From contig CAZMUA010000005.1 in NCBI GenBank assembly GCA_964569695.1, positions 62,001 through 126,000 on the forward strand: DNA of 64,000 nt, read 5' to 3'. The notes beneath the pieces are model-generated. The model saw only the letters and a program-made list of their open reading frames with translations. It searched no databases and had not been told where the DNA came from. Origin of the DNA: UBA8106 sp964569695. GTDB taxonomy: Bacteria; Acidobacteriota; Vicinamibacteria; Vicinamibacterales; UBA823. Shown one piece after another: positions 52,649 through 60,662 of this stretch. Every line of letters starts with the position of its first letter. The stretch's first letter is position 1. The position numbers and the translations under genes are program-made.

Positions 52649-53913
52649 CAAATAAACCGATAGTTCTTTCCGTGCCAAGTTTTGGAGAACGAGACCCCGA
52701 TGAACGTGGCTACTATGGTGTCTATGGTGGAAGTTATGTACCTGAAACGTTAGTAGCGCCAATTGAGGAGCTTGTTGCTTCCTACGAGGAAGCGCGTAAA
52801 GATCAAAAGTTTATTTCTCGATTGCACACCTTGTTAACAGATTACGTCGGTCGTCCAACTCCGTTGACTGAAGCGAAACGCCTGACTGGCTTTGTTGGGG
52901 GCGCACGAATCTTTTTGAAACGGGAAGATCTCTCACATACCGGTGCTCATAAGATTAACAACGCGTTAGGTCAAGCTCTACTGGCCTTGAGAATGGGTAA
53001 AGGTCGCGTCGTTGCCGAAACAGGCGCGGGCCAACACGGCGTAGCTACTGCCACAGCGTGTGCATTGTTGGGATTAAGATGCGACATCTATATGGGCGCA
53101 GAAGATATGGTGCGCCAAGCACTGAATGTGGAGAGGATGCGTTTATTGGGTGCATCGGTTAGGAAGGTAGATGGTGGTAGTCGAACTCTAAAGGACGCGA
53201 TTAATGAAGCCATGCGTGATTGGGTTTCTAATGTCCACGACACGTATTATTTACTAGGCTCAGTCCTGGGTCCGCATCCATATCCTCTGATGGTGCGTGA
53301 GTTTCAATCTGTTATTGGACAAGAAGCACGTGTCCAATTTGAATCTTTGACAGGGCGTTTGCCCGACACAGTGATTGCTTGCGTGGGAGGGGGAAGTAAC
53401 GCACTAGGCATTTTTGACGGTTTCATCAACGATAGTGGTGTTGAACTGGTCGGGGTCGAAGCAGGAGGCGAGGAAATAGCTCCAGGGCGTCATGCAGCAC
53501 GTTTTGCAGGAGGTAATACAGGTGTGTTGCAAGGAACTCGCAGTTATGTTCTGCAGGATTGCAATGGAAATATAGAGGCTACACATTCAATAGCCGCCGG
53601 TCTTGATTATGCAGCTGTTGGACCAGAACACGCTTGGTTAAGAGAGACAGGTCGAGCGGAGTATAAATGGGTTTCTGATGAAGCAGCTTTAACTGCATTT
53701 TGTACTTTTGGTCGACTGGAAGGAATTCTACCTGCACTTGAGTCAGCTCATGCCCTTGCATACGCGATGGAGGTTGGTAGGACTTGGGATGCCGATCGAA
53801 TGTTACTTGTGAATTTGTCTGGTCGAGGAGATAAGGATGTTGACACAGTAGCACAACAGCTAAAGAAGGGAAGCAAGGACGACGGTGTAGGAGGGCGAAA
53901 TGTCACGCCTTAA
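52645..53913 (+). CDS. trpB: Tryptophan synthase beta chain
   Basis: A 422-residue PLP enzyme joining indole and serine. YYGVYGGSYVPETL, the PLP Lys in LSHTGAHKINNALGQ, ETGAGQHGVATA, GSVLGPHPYPLMVREFQ and CVGGGSNALG are all intact. The form is TrpB1. It overlaps trpF by four bases and trpA by 14. Confidence 0.96.
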   Translation: MTNKPIVLSVPSFGERDPDERGYYGVYGGSYVPETLVAPIEELVASYEEARKDQKFISRLHTLLTDYVGRPTPLTEAKRLTGFVGGARIFLKREDLSHTGAHKINNALGQALLALRMGKGRVVAETGAGQHGVATATACALLGLRCDIYMGAEDMVRQALNVERMRLLGASVRKVDGGSRTLKDAINEAMRDWVSNVHDTYYLLGSVLGPHPYPLMVREFQSVIGQEARVQFESLTGRLPDTVIACVGGGSNALGIFDGFINDSGVELVGVEAGGEEIAPGRHAARFAGGNTGVLQGTRSYVLQDCNGNIEATHSIAAGLDYAAVGPEHAWLRETGRAEYKWVSDEAALTAFCTFGRLEGILPALESAHALAYAMEVGRTWDADRMLLVNLSGRGDKDVDTVAQQLKKGSKDDGVGGRNVTP

Positions 53914-54706
53914 TAAGACTTTCAAAACTCTCCGGCAAGCAGAAAGAACGGGTTTGGTAACTTATGTGACTGCTGGCGATCCAACTGTAGCGCGAACCGA
54001 ATCCATACTACGTACCCTGGATGCATCAGGGGCGGATGTGTTGGAGATTGGAGTTCCATTTTCTGATCCACTGGCTGACGGTCCTGTTATTCAGCGAGCA
54101 TCAGAACGGGCTTTAGCGGCTGGCTCCACTCTTACGTCAACCCTGAACACTTTGGAGAAAATTCGGGCGTCTCTTAAGGCGCCGATTGTAATTTTTACTT
54201 ATGTAAATCCAATACTATCGTTAGGAGTTGATGAATTTGGAGCACGAGCTTCTGCAGCTGGAATTGATGGTGTTCTTGTTCTGGATCTTCCGGTTGAAGA
54301 GGGAACGTCTTTTCTTGACTCCATGGCTAAGGTCGAGATAGACACGATTGGGTTGATTAGTCCAACGACGACTACAATTCGAATGAAAGAAACTGTTAAG
54401 TGTAGTCGAGGCTTTCTTTACGGAATCTCCAGGCTTGGCGTGACTGGAGTTAGAACAGAGCTTTCGCAGGATGCAGAAGCTCTTGTACAACGCATCCGCT
54501 CCGTGTCAGACATGCCGGTCGCTCTTGGTTTCGGCATCTCGAGTCCTGAACATGTTCGAGAGGTCGGTCGATGGGCTGATGCTGCGGTGGTCGGTAGCGG
54601 CCTAGTTAGTGTCATTGCAGAGTTTGGGGAAAGCGAAGAGTTAGAAGAACGTGTTGGGAGTTATGTTTCCTGGCTGGTCTCGGATGGTTTGCAGAAAAAA
54701 TCTTGA
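53900..54706 (+). CDS. trpA: Tryptophan synthase alpha chain
   Basis: A 268-residue TIM barrel splitting indole-glycerol-P. YVTAGDPTVA, LEIGVPFSDPLADGPVIQRAS (catalytic Glu and Asp), LVLDLPVEEG and GFGISSPEHV match the family. Overlap of 14 bases with trpB and four with the TTG start option of the next gene indicates translation coupling for the alpha-beta complex. Confidence 0.95.
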   Translation: MSRLNKTFKTLRQAERTGLVTYVTAGDPTVARTESILRTLDASGADVLEIGVPFSDPLADGPVIQRASERALAAGSTLTSTLNTLEKIRASLKAPIVIFTYVNPILSLGVDEFGARASAAGIDGVLVLDLPVEEGTSFLDSMAKVEIDTIGLISPTTTTIRMKETVKCSRGFLYGISRLGVTGVRTELSQDAEALVQRIRSVSDMPVALGFGISSPEHVREVGRWADAAVVGSGLVSVIAEFGESEELEERVGSYVSWLVSDGLQKKS

Positions 54707-54714
54707 GCGTGAAC

Positions 54715-55059
54715 ATGACTGACAAGAAAAAACCGCGAGACGTACACTTTAGAGAGTTAGATGCTGGGCAGATCGAGAAATTTCGCAATCGAATTGACCA
54801 CATCGATGAGGAGCTTGTTCGACTCTTGAACGAGCGAGCAGAGTGCGCACTCGAGATCGGTCAAATAAAACAGGCAAGCGGCGTTGAGGTGTACCAACCC
54901 ACTCGAGAACGAGAAGTAATTGATCATATTCACGCCGTGAGTAGGGGACCGATATCCAGAATGGCTTTAACGCGATTATTTAAACAAATCATCGACGAAA
55001 CCAGGCGTATGGAAGATGATAGGAATAGCTCTGGGATGGATGAAGAGAAAATAAAGTGA
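54715..55059 (+). CDS. Chorismate mutase (AroQ type)
   Basis: A short all-helical chorismate mutase, about 114 residues. FRNRIDHIDEELVRLLNERAECALEIGQIK carries the Arg, Asp and Lys active-site residues and VYQPTREREVIDHI the later part, plus ETRRMEDD at the end. It makes prephenate for Phe and Tyr. The start may be ATG 54715 or TTG 54703 overlapping the trpA stop; neither has a clear ribosome site. No prephenate dehydratase is fused or adjacent. Confidence 0.88.
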   Translation: MTDKKKPRDVHFRELDAGQIEKFRNRIDHIDEELVRLLNERAECALEIGQIKQASGVEVYQPTREREVIDHIHAVSRGPISRMALTRLFKQIIDETRRMEDDRNSSGMDEEKIK

Positions 55060-55072
55060 GGAGAAGAGGGTC

Positions 55073-56107
55073 ATGATGATTGTTATGGAAGAAGAGGCGG
55101 CTGAGAATCAAATTGAGGAAATCGTTGCGAAGTTGGATGATCTCGGATTTGATGTGCATCGCTCAACCGGGTCGCTACGGACCATCCTTGGAGCAGTGGG
55201 AGGGAATCGTGAATTTGACCCTCGTTTGTTTGAAGTTATGGAAGGGGTTCACGAGGTTATTCGAATTACTGAACCATACAAACTTGCGAGTCGTACATTC
55301 CAGCGGACGAATAGTATTGTTGAGATTGGTGACGTTCGCATAGGTGGCGATGAGGTAATTGTTATGGCCGGACCATGTTCGGCTGAGAGCGAAGAACAAG
55401 TAGAAACAACTGCAGCTGCTGTTAAGGCGTCCGGTGCAAAGATTCTGCGCGGCGGGGCTTTCAAGCCGAGAAGTTCTCCCTATAGCTTTCAGGGTCTTGG
55501 CGAAGAAGGCCTTAAAATGCTCCGCAAAGCGGCGGATCGGCATGACCTGAAACTAGTGTCAGAAGTGATGGATATCAGCCAACTGGATCTTGTAAGTAAA
55601 TATGCGGATTTACTTCAAGTCGGTGCTAGAAATATGCAGAACTTTACACTTTTGAGGGAGTTGGGTCGCCGGCGCCATCCGGTGCTTCTTAAACGAGGGC
55701 TTTCTGCAACAATCGAAGAGTGGTTAATGTCAGCCGAATATATCTTAGCGGGCGGAAATTCAGATGTGATCTTGTGTGAGCGTGGAATTCGGACGTTTGA
55801 AAATTACACTCGTAACACATTGGATATCTCTGCGATTCCAGTTATTCATAAGCTGAGTCATTTGCCTATTATTTCCGATCCAAGTCACGGTATTGGTCTA
55901 AGGGATAAAGTCGCTCCGATGGCAAGAGCATCGATTGCCGCTGGCGCGGACGGGTTAATCATTGAAGTTCATTGTGATCCTGACAATGCAAAAAGTGACG
56001 GAGCCCAATCCATGTATCCAGAGCAATTTGATCGATTGATGGCAGAGCTTCGGATTATTGCTCCCGCGATTGAACGCAGCCTTTGTCTGGAACAATTTAG
56101 CCGGTAA
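55073..56107 (+). CDS. aroF: DAHP synthase (type I beta) with N-terminal ferredoxin-like domain
   Basis: First step of the shikimate pathway, PEP plus erythrose-4-P. A 344-residue protein: residues 1-70 are the ACT/ferredoxin-like regulatory domain (MIVMEEEAAENQIEEIVAKL, PYKLASRTF), as in Thermotoga-type enzymes; the barrel has MAGPCSAESEEQ, RGGAFKPRSSPYSFQGLG, LLQVGARNMQNF, VLLKRGLSATIEEW, CERGIRTFE and SDPSHGIG. Ribosome site GAGGAGAAGAGG is strong, unlike the other genes here. Placement with chorismate mutase suggests joint feedback control by aromatic products; genes of the two sometimes fuse in this family. Confidence 0.93.
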   Translation: MMIVMEEEAAENQIEEIVAKLDDLGFDVHRSTGSLRTILGAVGGNREFDPRLFEVMEGVHEVIRITEPYKLASRTFQRTNSIVEIGDVRIGGDEVIVMAGPCSAESEEQVETTAAAVKASGAKILRGGAFKPRSSPYSFQGLGEEGLKMLRKAADRHDLKLVSEVMDISQLDLVSKYADLLQVGARNMQNFTLLRELGRRRHPVLLKRGLSATIEEWLMSAEYILAGGNSDVILCERGIRTFENYTRNTLDISAIPVIHKLSHLPIISDPSHGIGLRDKVAPMARASIAAGADGLIIEVHCDPDNAKSDGAQSMYPEQFDRLMAELRIIAPAIERSLCLEQFSR

Positions 56108-56139
56108 GACGTGGGAAGAATAGGGCAGAGGCATATTCA

Positions 56140-56754
56140 GTGACTTCCGAAGGAGGGCGGCTTCTCCCGATGGCGTCACCAGCGGCTTCTCAGGACCAGC
56201 CGATATTTGATCGGATCGGAATCGTTGGGATACGTCTCATAGGAGGCTCTGTTGCTCTTGCGGTAAGACAGCGCTGGCCTGCCTCTCTTGTTATTGGCGT
56301 GGATGACAAAAGCGTGCTTGAAGTGGCACAACGAATGCACGCAGTGGATGTTTCAGCCGATGACCTCATGATGCTCTCTGACGCCCAGCTTATTGTCCTA
56401 GCTGGATCGAATCAGGATAATTTAAGCGTATTAAAACTGTTGGATGAGTATGTAAATGAAGCCGCTTTAATCACTGATGTAACTTCTTCAAACGGCCTTG
56501 ACGTTAGCCTAGCTGCAGAGATTCCCCATCGCTTTAGTCATATTTCAGGAAAACTCTCGGTTGATGAAGCAAGCGGAGGCATTCTGCAGGCACGAGCAGA
56601 CCTATTTTCTGGTAGAGACTGGTTTTTAACACCAGGGCGTGTCAACTCTAACGAGATTGTCGATAAGATGTCTGAATTTGTTAGTGAACTTGGAGCGACC
56701 CCGACAGTTGGCGAGTCCTTATCGGACCAAAAGGCAAAGGCGCAGTTACTGTGA
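56140..56754 (+). CDS. Shortened prephenate dehydrogenase-like protein (tyrA remnant)
   Basis: A 204-residue protein clearly derived from the TyrA family: IGIVGIRLIGGSVALAVRQRWP, LITDVTSSNG and ARADLFSGRDWFLTP line up with that fold. Three losses are visible. The NAD loop GxGxxG is GIRLIG, with Arg at the second Gly. The catalytic GGHPMAG block is replaced by SHISGKLS, so the usual catalytic His is not in place. The all-helical dimer domain (about 80 residues) is missing because the ORF stops at KAKAQLL. The stop overlaps the GTG of the next gene (GTGA), so the short form is embedded in a coupled operon. It could be a pseudoenzyme, a regulator, or a decaying gene. Start GTG 56140 or ATG 56170. 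Confidence 0.6.
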   Translation: MTSEGGRLLPMASPAASQDQPIFDRIGIVGIRLIGGSVALAVRQRWPASLVIGVDDKSVLEVAQRMHAVDVSADDLMMLSDAQLIVLAGSNQDNLSVLKLLDEYVNEAALITDVTSSNGLDVSLAAEIPHRFSHISGKLSVDEASGGILQARADLFSGRDWFLTPGRVNSNEIVDKMSEFVSELGATPTVGESLSDQKAKAQLL

Positions 56755-57206
56755 AGTCGTCAGCTGTTGATGCGGTCGTGATGCCAGAGTCTGTTGGACG
56801 AGGTCTCTTGGCTCACGCACGGAAAGAAGCTCCTCTAGAATGCTGTGGATTATTGATCGGCACGAAAGGGCAGGTTGTACGTTCTGCACGGGCCCACAAC
56901 CTTCTCCAGAGTCCAACGCGTTATCGTGTGAACCCAGTCGATCACATTGAGGCGATTCGACAAGCACGCAATGAAGGACTTGAAGTGGTTGGGACTTACC
57001 ATTCACATCCGGCCTCATTGCCTCAACCTTCTGAAACTGATTTAAATCAGGCGACCTACCCACACTTTGTTTATGTAATCGTGTCGTTAGTTTCCAAAGA
57101 CACTGAAGCGATTAAAGGATACCGTTTGCGCTCAGGGCAAGCGACTCAAGTGGAGTTGCTTCCTGACGGGAGTTCTAGTCGTGCAGACAACATTAGAGGA
57201 GATTGA
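56751..57206 (+). CDS. JAMM/MPN+ metallopeptidase
   Basis: A 151-residue Mov34/MPN/PAD-1-like protein. The zinc site is complete: Glu in KEAPLECCGLLIG and H-x-H-x7-S-x2-D as HSHPASLPQPSETD. Short free-standing bacterial members (Mec type) remove sulfur-carrier proteins from their products or cleave C-terminal extensions of ubiquitin-like proteins. No ThiS/MoaD-like gene lies nearby, so a partner is not indicated. GTG start overlaps the tyrA-like stop by four bases; followed immediately by pepA. Confidence 0.82.
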   Translation: MKSSAVDAVVMPESVGRGLLAHARKEAPLECCGLLIGTKGQVVRSARAHNLLQSPTRYRVNPVDHIEAIRQARNEGLEVVGTYHSHPASLPQPSETDLNQATYPHFVYVIVSLVSKDTEAIKGYRLRSGQATQVELLPDGSSSRADNIRGD

Positions 57207-57211
57207 AACCG

Positions 57212-58732
57212 GTGAGAAAAGCGGAGTCATCAGAGATCACGGTTAAAAAAGCACCTTTAGAAAAAGTGTTCACCCCTCTTTTAGTGATTCCGATTGGTTC
57301 GTCTGTTGGACGGAGTGAGATGGCACGCCTTGAACGTGCTTCTGGAGGTGCCGTAGGAGCAGCGTTCGTTCGCGGCGAGTGCTCTGGAAAGAAGTTTGAC
57401 AGCTTTATCTTTACAACGATGGATGAGTCATGGAGTGCGGAGCGTTTAATGTTGATCGGTATGGGGGAAGAAAAACCTTATTCCGTGAGCAGATTGCGTC
57501 AGGTGGCGACGGCAGCAGCGTTAGCTGGACGTCGATGTCACATAAATCATATGGCCTTTGCTCTTCCAGAGAGCCTCGATTCTGAAAGCGGAGCTCAGGC
57601 GGTGGCAGAAGGTTTAACGCTGGGAGAATTTAGCCCAGACCTGTACAAGGCGGCAAGTGACCAAGAGGGGTCCCCGTTGGAATTCTTCGAAGTTATTTCA
57701 ACTCATGACGATTCACAATTGATCGAAAAAGCAGTTGCGCGAGGACGGTTACTCGGTGAATGCAGTAACTTGGCCAAGCGGTTAGCGAATGAGCCAAGCA
57801 ATCGATTGTCACCATCTATGCTTGCAGAACAGGCTTTGGAGATTCTCAAGGGCACCTCTTTAGAAATTGATGTCCTCGATGAAGAATCTATTCGCGAGCT
57901 TGGAATGGGCTTACTTCTCGGAGTTGCTCAGGGCAGCGTTGAGGCGCCACGTGTCATTGTAATGCGCCACGAACCTGTCGGAGTGACGGAAGGGCCAGTA
58001 CTTGCCCTAATTGGTAAGGGTGTCACTTTTGATAGTGGAGGAATTTCAATCAAGCCGGCTGAATCCATGGAGCGAATGAAGGAAGATATGTCTGGCGGTG
58101 CTGCGGTGATTTGCGCTATGCGCGCCATTAGTCAATTAAATCCTTCGATTCGAGTAATTGGCGTCGTGCCAACGACCGAAAATATGCCAGGTGGTCGCGC
58201 GGTGAAGCCTGGAGATGTGCTTTATGGAGCGAGCGGTACAACTGTCGAGGTTATCAATACAGATGCTGAGGGACGTCTAATTCTAGCGGATGCTCTGTGG
58301 TATGCGATGGAATTGGGGGCAACTCATCTGGTAGATGTTGCGACCTTGACGGGTGGTTGCGTAGTAGCGCTGGGAAACACGACCTCGGGGTTGTTTGGTG
58401 CTCCGGATTCGTGGGTCAACATTGTTTGCGACATAGCTAATCAGGCTGGAGACAGAGTCTGGCCGATGCCAGTATTTGATGATTACTCAGAACTGCTTCG
58501 AAGCGACATTGCCGACGTATCTAACGTCGGAGGTCGCCCAGCCTCTGCGATAACCGCAGCGATGTTTTTAAAGCGATTTACCGATGGTCGACCCTGGGCT
58601 CACATAGATATTGCTGGAACGGCTTGGAGTGAGGAAAATTCTGTGTATCAAAAGAAGGGTCCAACTGGGGTAGCAGTCCGAACCCTGGTTGAGCTAGCCT
58701 GTGCGAGTGAGCAATGGAAGAAGATTAAATAG
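57212..58732 (+). CDS. pepA: Leucyl aminopeptidase (M17)
   Basis: A manganese/zinc aminopeptidase, 506 residues. The N-terminal domain is variable; the catalytic domain has GKGVTFDSGGISIKP (Lys and Asp metal ligands), MKEDMSGGAAV, the signature NTDAEGRLILADAL and DVATLTGGCVVALG. Start: GTG 57212 has GAGGAGA about nine bases upstream; a TTG at 57203 overlapping the previous stop would leave almost no spacing. It cleaves N-terminal residues from peptides in the cytoplasm. Coupling with a JAMM peptidase gene suggests peptide turnover. Confidence 0.92.
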   Translation: MRKAESSEITVKKAPLEKVFTPLLVIPIGSSVGRSEMARLERASGGAVGAAFVRGECSGKKFDSFIFTTMDESWSAERLMLIGMGEEKPYSVSRLRQVATAAALAGRRCHINHMAFALPESLDSESGAQAVAEGLTLGEFSPDLYKAASDQEGSPLEFFEVISTHDDSQLIEKAVARGRLLGECSNLAKRLANEPSNRLSPSMLAEQALEILKGTSLEIDVLDEESIRELGMGLLLGVAQGSVEAPRVIVMRHEPVGVTEGPVLALIGKGVTFDSGGISIKPAESMERMKEDMSGGAAVICAMRAISQLNPSIRVIGVVPTTENMPGGRAVKPGDVLYGASGTTVEVINTDAEGRLILADALWYAMELGATHLVDVATLTGGCVVALGNTTSGLFGAPDSWVNIVCDIANQAGDRVWPMPVFDDYSELLRSDIADVSNVGGRPASAITAAMFLKRFTDGRPWAHIDIAGTAWSEENSVYQKKGPTGVAVRTLVELACASEQWKKIK

Positions 58733-58753
58733 ACGAAAAAAACGGGCCACTTG

Positions 58754-58942
58754 ATGTATTTACAATCAACAACTCCGATCGTTATTGAAATTCCAGATGA
58801 ATTGACACCTGAAACGACCCCGGCTGATGTTCTTCTTCAATCAATAGGCATCACAGGAGTCTTTATCGTCAGTGCTCTGATGGCTGGCTTAGTGATCGGT
58901 GGGATATTTATATGGTTGAAACATTTTAGAAGAGCAAATTGA
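58754..58942 (+). CDS. Small single-span membrane protein, unknown
   Basis: A 62-residue product starting at ATG 58754 (a TTG lies one codon upstream), 21 bases after pepA. Residues 1-28 are acidic (IEIPDELTPETTPADVL), then a membrane helix GVFIVSALMAGLVIGGIFIWL (about 33-54), then a short basic tail KHFRRAN. The charge pattern predicts the N-terminus outside and tail in the cytoplasm. No family recognised; ribosome site weak. Confidence 0.5.
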   Translation: MYLQSTTPIVIEIPDELTPETTPADVLLQSIGITGVFIVSALMAGLVIGGIFIWLKHFRRAN

Positions 58943-59055
58943 TCTACTTAACATCGAGACCAAGGTTGTATTGATCGTCAGTCGAAATAATCTACCTAAT
59001 TGTAAGTGAAAATTCAGATTGTAATCGTGACGAGTCTAGCCGAACGACTTGTGAC

Positions 59056-59078
59056 TTATGGTTGCTCTGCAACCATAA
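59056..59078 (-). terminator. Perfect inverted repeat at the end of the amidase gene
   Basis: TTATGGTTGC (59056-59065) and GCAACCATAA (59069-59078) form a perfect 10-bp stem with a three-base loop, coding for the last residues and the stop codon of the amidase. No T-run follows on the minus strand, so it may act as an mRNA-end stabiliser or weak terminator. The 113 bases between it and the small membrane gene hold no other visible signal. Confidence 0.35.
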
Positions 59079-60639
59079 AGGTCTTCAATGATTCTTGGTA
59101 TCGAAGAATCGCTTGAACTAACCCTTCTGCTATGGCTTGACGGTATGCCTCGGTCTTGAGAAGAAGAGACTCAGCTCGATTACTTAAAAACGAGATTTCA
59201 GCGAGAACGCTGGGCATTTCTGCGCCAATAAGCACAACAAAAGGCGCCTGCTTTACTCCAAGGTTTCGCAATTTCGTATTTATGGATACTAACTCCTTGT
59301 GCATTGTTTGTTGAACCAACTCCGCAAGGTCTCTTGACTCATCCAGCTTATTGTTGAGTGTAATCCTCTCGACCAGTCCTGACAGATCTTGCATGGTTTC
59401 TTCTGAGGCTGAATTTTCACGTGCTGCTAAAGCCTCGGCCTCTGAATCGGATGCAAAATTTAAGAAATAGGTCTCGACTCCACGCACCTTTCTATTGTCG
59501 TTGGCGTTTGCATGAATTGAGAGGAATAGGTCTGCAGCATGACGATTCGCTATGGCAGTGCGTTCCTTTAGTGGAATGAAAACATCAGTGTCACGCGTAA
59601 GAATTACATCGATTGTAGGTCGGCTAGCCAGTAGTTCTTTCACGCGAAGAGCAACATCCAGAACGACATCAGCTTCAGTTAGCCCCGAACCGCGAGCCCC
59701 AGGATCATGTCCGCCGTGTCCTGGGTCGATAACGATGCGCGAGACACCAAGGCCTAACTGACGAGAAAGCGAGAAGTCTCCGTTTAGATTGGCTGTTGGA
59801 GCGGCCGGTGGTGGTTGTGGACTTAACACAGCCGCTACTTGATGATCTTTACGTGTAAAATCCACAATAAGTCGGTAGGGATTGTATAGGGAGAAGACAG
59901 CATACGAAGCAACTTCGTTGAGATCGAAGACTATACGTGTTGTGTTTGTGGGGTGTTGCCCGAGTCGAATCTTTCGAACAATATCATCGGTGTAGCTCAG
60001 GGTTGTATTATGCAGAGTCGCGGGTGTTTCGGTCTTCTTTAAATCAAAAAATAGTCGTGGAGGACTGTCAAGTTCTTCCTGGTAGTATGCCACTTCGGCG
60101 TCTAATTCAATGGTAACCCTTACAGCCTCGGCCATCGGTGTTCGCTCGATGCGCCTAAGAGAGATAGGGCTGGGACTGGTTGTTTGAGGTTTGATACTCG
60201 AGACTAGAGTGTTCAGCCTTGAATCAATTTGAGCTACCAAGGAACTAGAAGGATATTCACTTTCGATTAACTCAAGGAGTCGTTCTCCTCTGATACGGTC
60301 GTTTGTATCTCTATATCGCTGAAATGCGTCGAATGCCAACCCTGCTGCCTGCCAAAGTGCGTTATCGCTGTAGCCGCTTCTAGGATATTTGTGGACAATT
60401 TGTTGGTACTGATTGATCAGGTTGCGAAGCTGTTGGAGTGAAGGCGGTGTTGGACGCCCTTCGTCCGTTAGGACACTCTCACTATCCAGGGCAGCAAGGT
60501 ACATGTCTCGTGCCGATTCGGCTTGTAAGGAGTGAGCCGATAAACCGACAGTGAGTAACAGTAAAATTATGCACAGGCAGTTTATTTGGTGGGTTCGAAA
60601 TGGGCGAAGCCACGTTTGGTAGATCGAAAAAGGAGACAT
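59056..60639 (-). CDS. N-acetylmuramoyl-L-alanine amidase (AmiC type) with AMIN domain
   Basis: A 527-residue exported cell-wall hydrolase. After a signal segment (INCLCIILLLLTVGLSAHSLQA) come TPR-like helices (about 60-150), an AMIN domain (about 175-280, peptidoglycan targeting) and an Amidase_3 domain (about 305-515) with zinc ligands in IDPGHGGHDPGARG (His), a Glu in the GLTEAD region, DLFLSIHANAN (His) and the catalytic Glu in SVLAEISFLSN. It splits septal peptidoglycan during division. It starts 23 bases after ftsK, which fits a division role for the pair. Confidence 0.9.
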   Translation of the reverse strand: MSPFSIYQTWLRPFRTHQINCLCIILLLLTVGLSAHSLQAESARDMYLAALDSESVLTDEGRPTPPSLQQLRNLINQYQQIVHKYPRSGYSDNALWQAAGLAFDAFQRYRDTNDRIRGERLLELIESEYPSSSLVAQIDSRLNTLVSSIKPQTTSPSPISLRRIERTPMAEAVRVTIELDAEVAYYQEELDSPPRLFFDLKKTETPATLHNTTLSYTDDIVRKIRLGQHPTNTTRIVFDLNEVASYAVFSLYNPYRLIVDFTRKDHQVAAVLSPQPPPAAPTANLNGDFSLSRQLGLGVSRIVIDPGHGGHDPGARGSGLTEADVVLDVALRVKELLASRPTIDVILTRDTDVFIPLKERTAIANRHAADLFLSIHANANDNRKVRGVETYFLNFASDSEAEALAARENSASEETMQDLSGLVERITLNNKLDESRDLAELVQQTMHKELVSINTKLRNLGVKQAPFVVLIGAEMPSVLAEISFLSNRAESLLLKTEAYRQAIAEGLVQAILRYQESLKTFMVAEQP

Positions 60640-60662
60640 TGCCAGAATAATTAAAGTTTCAA

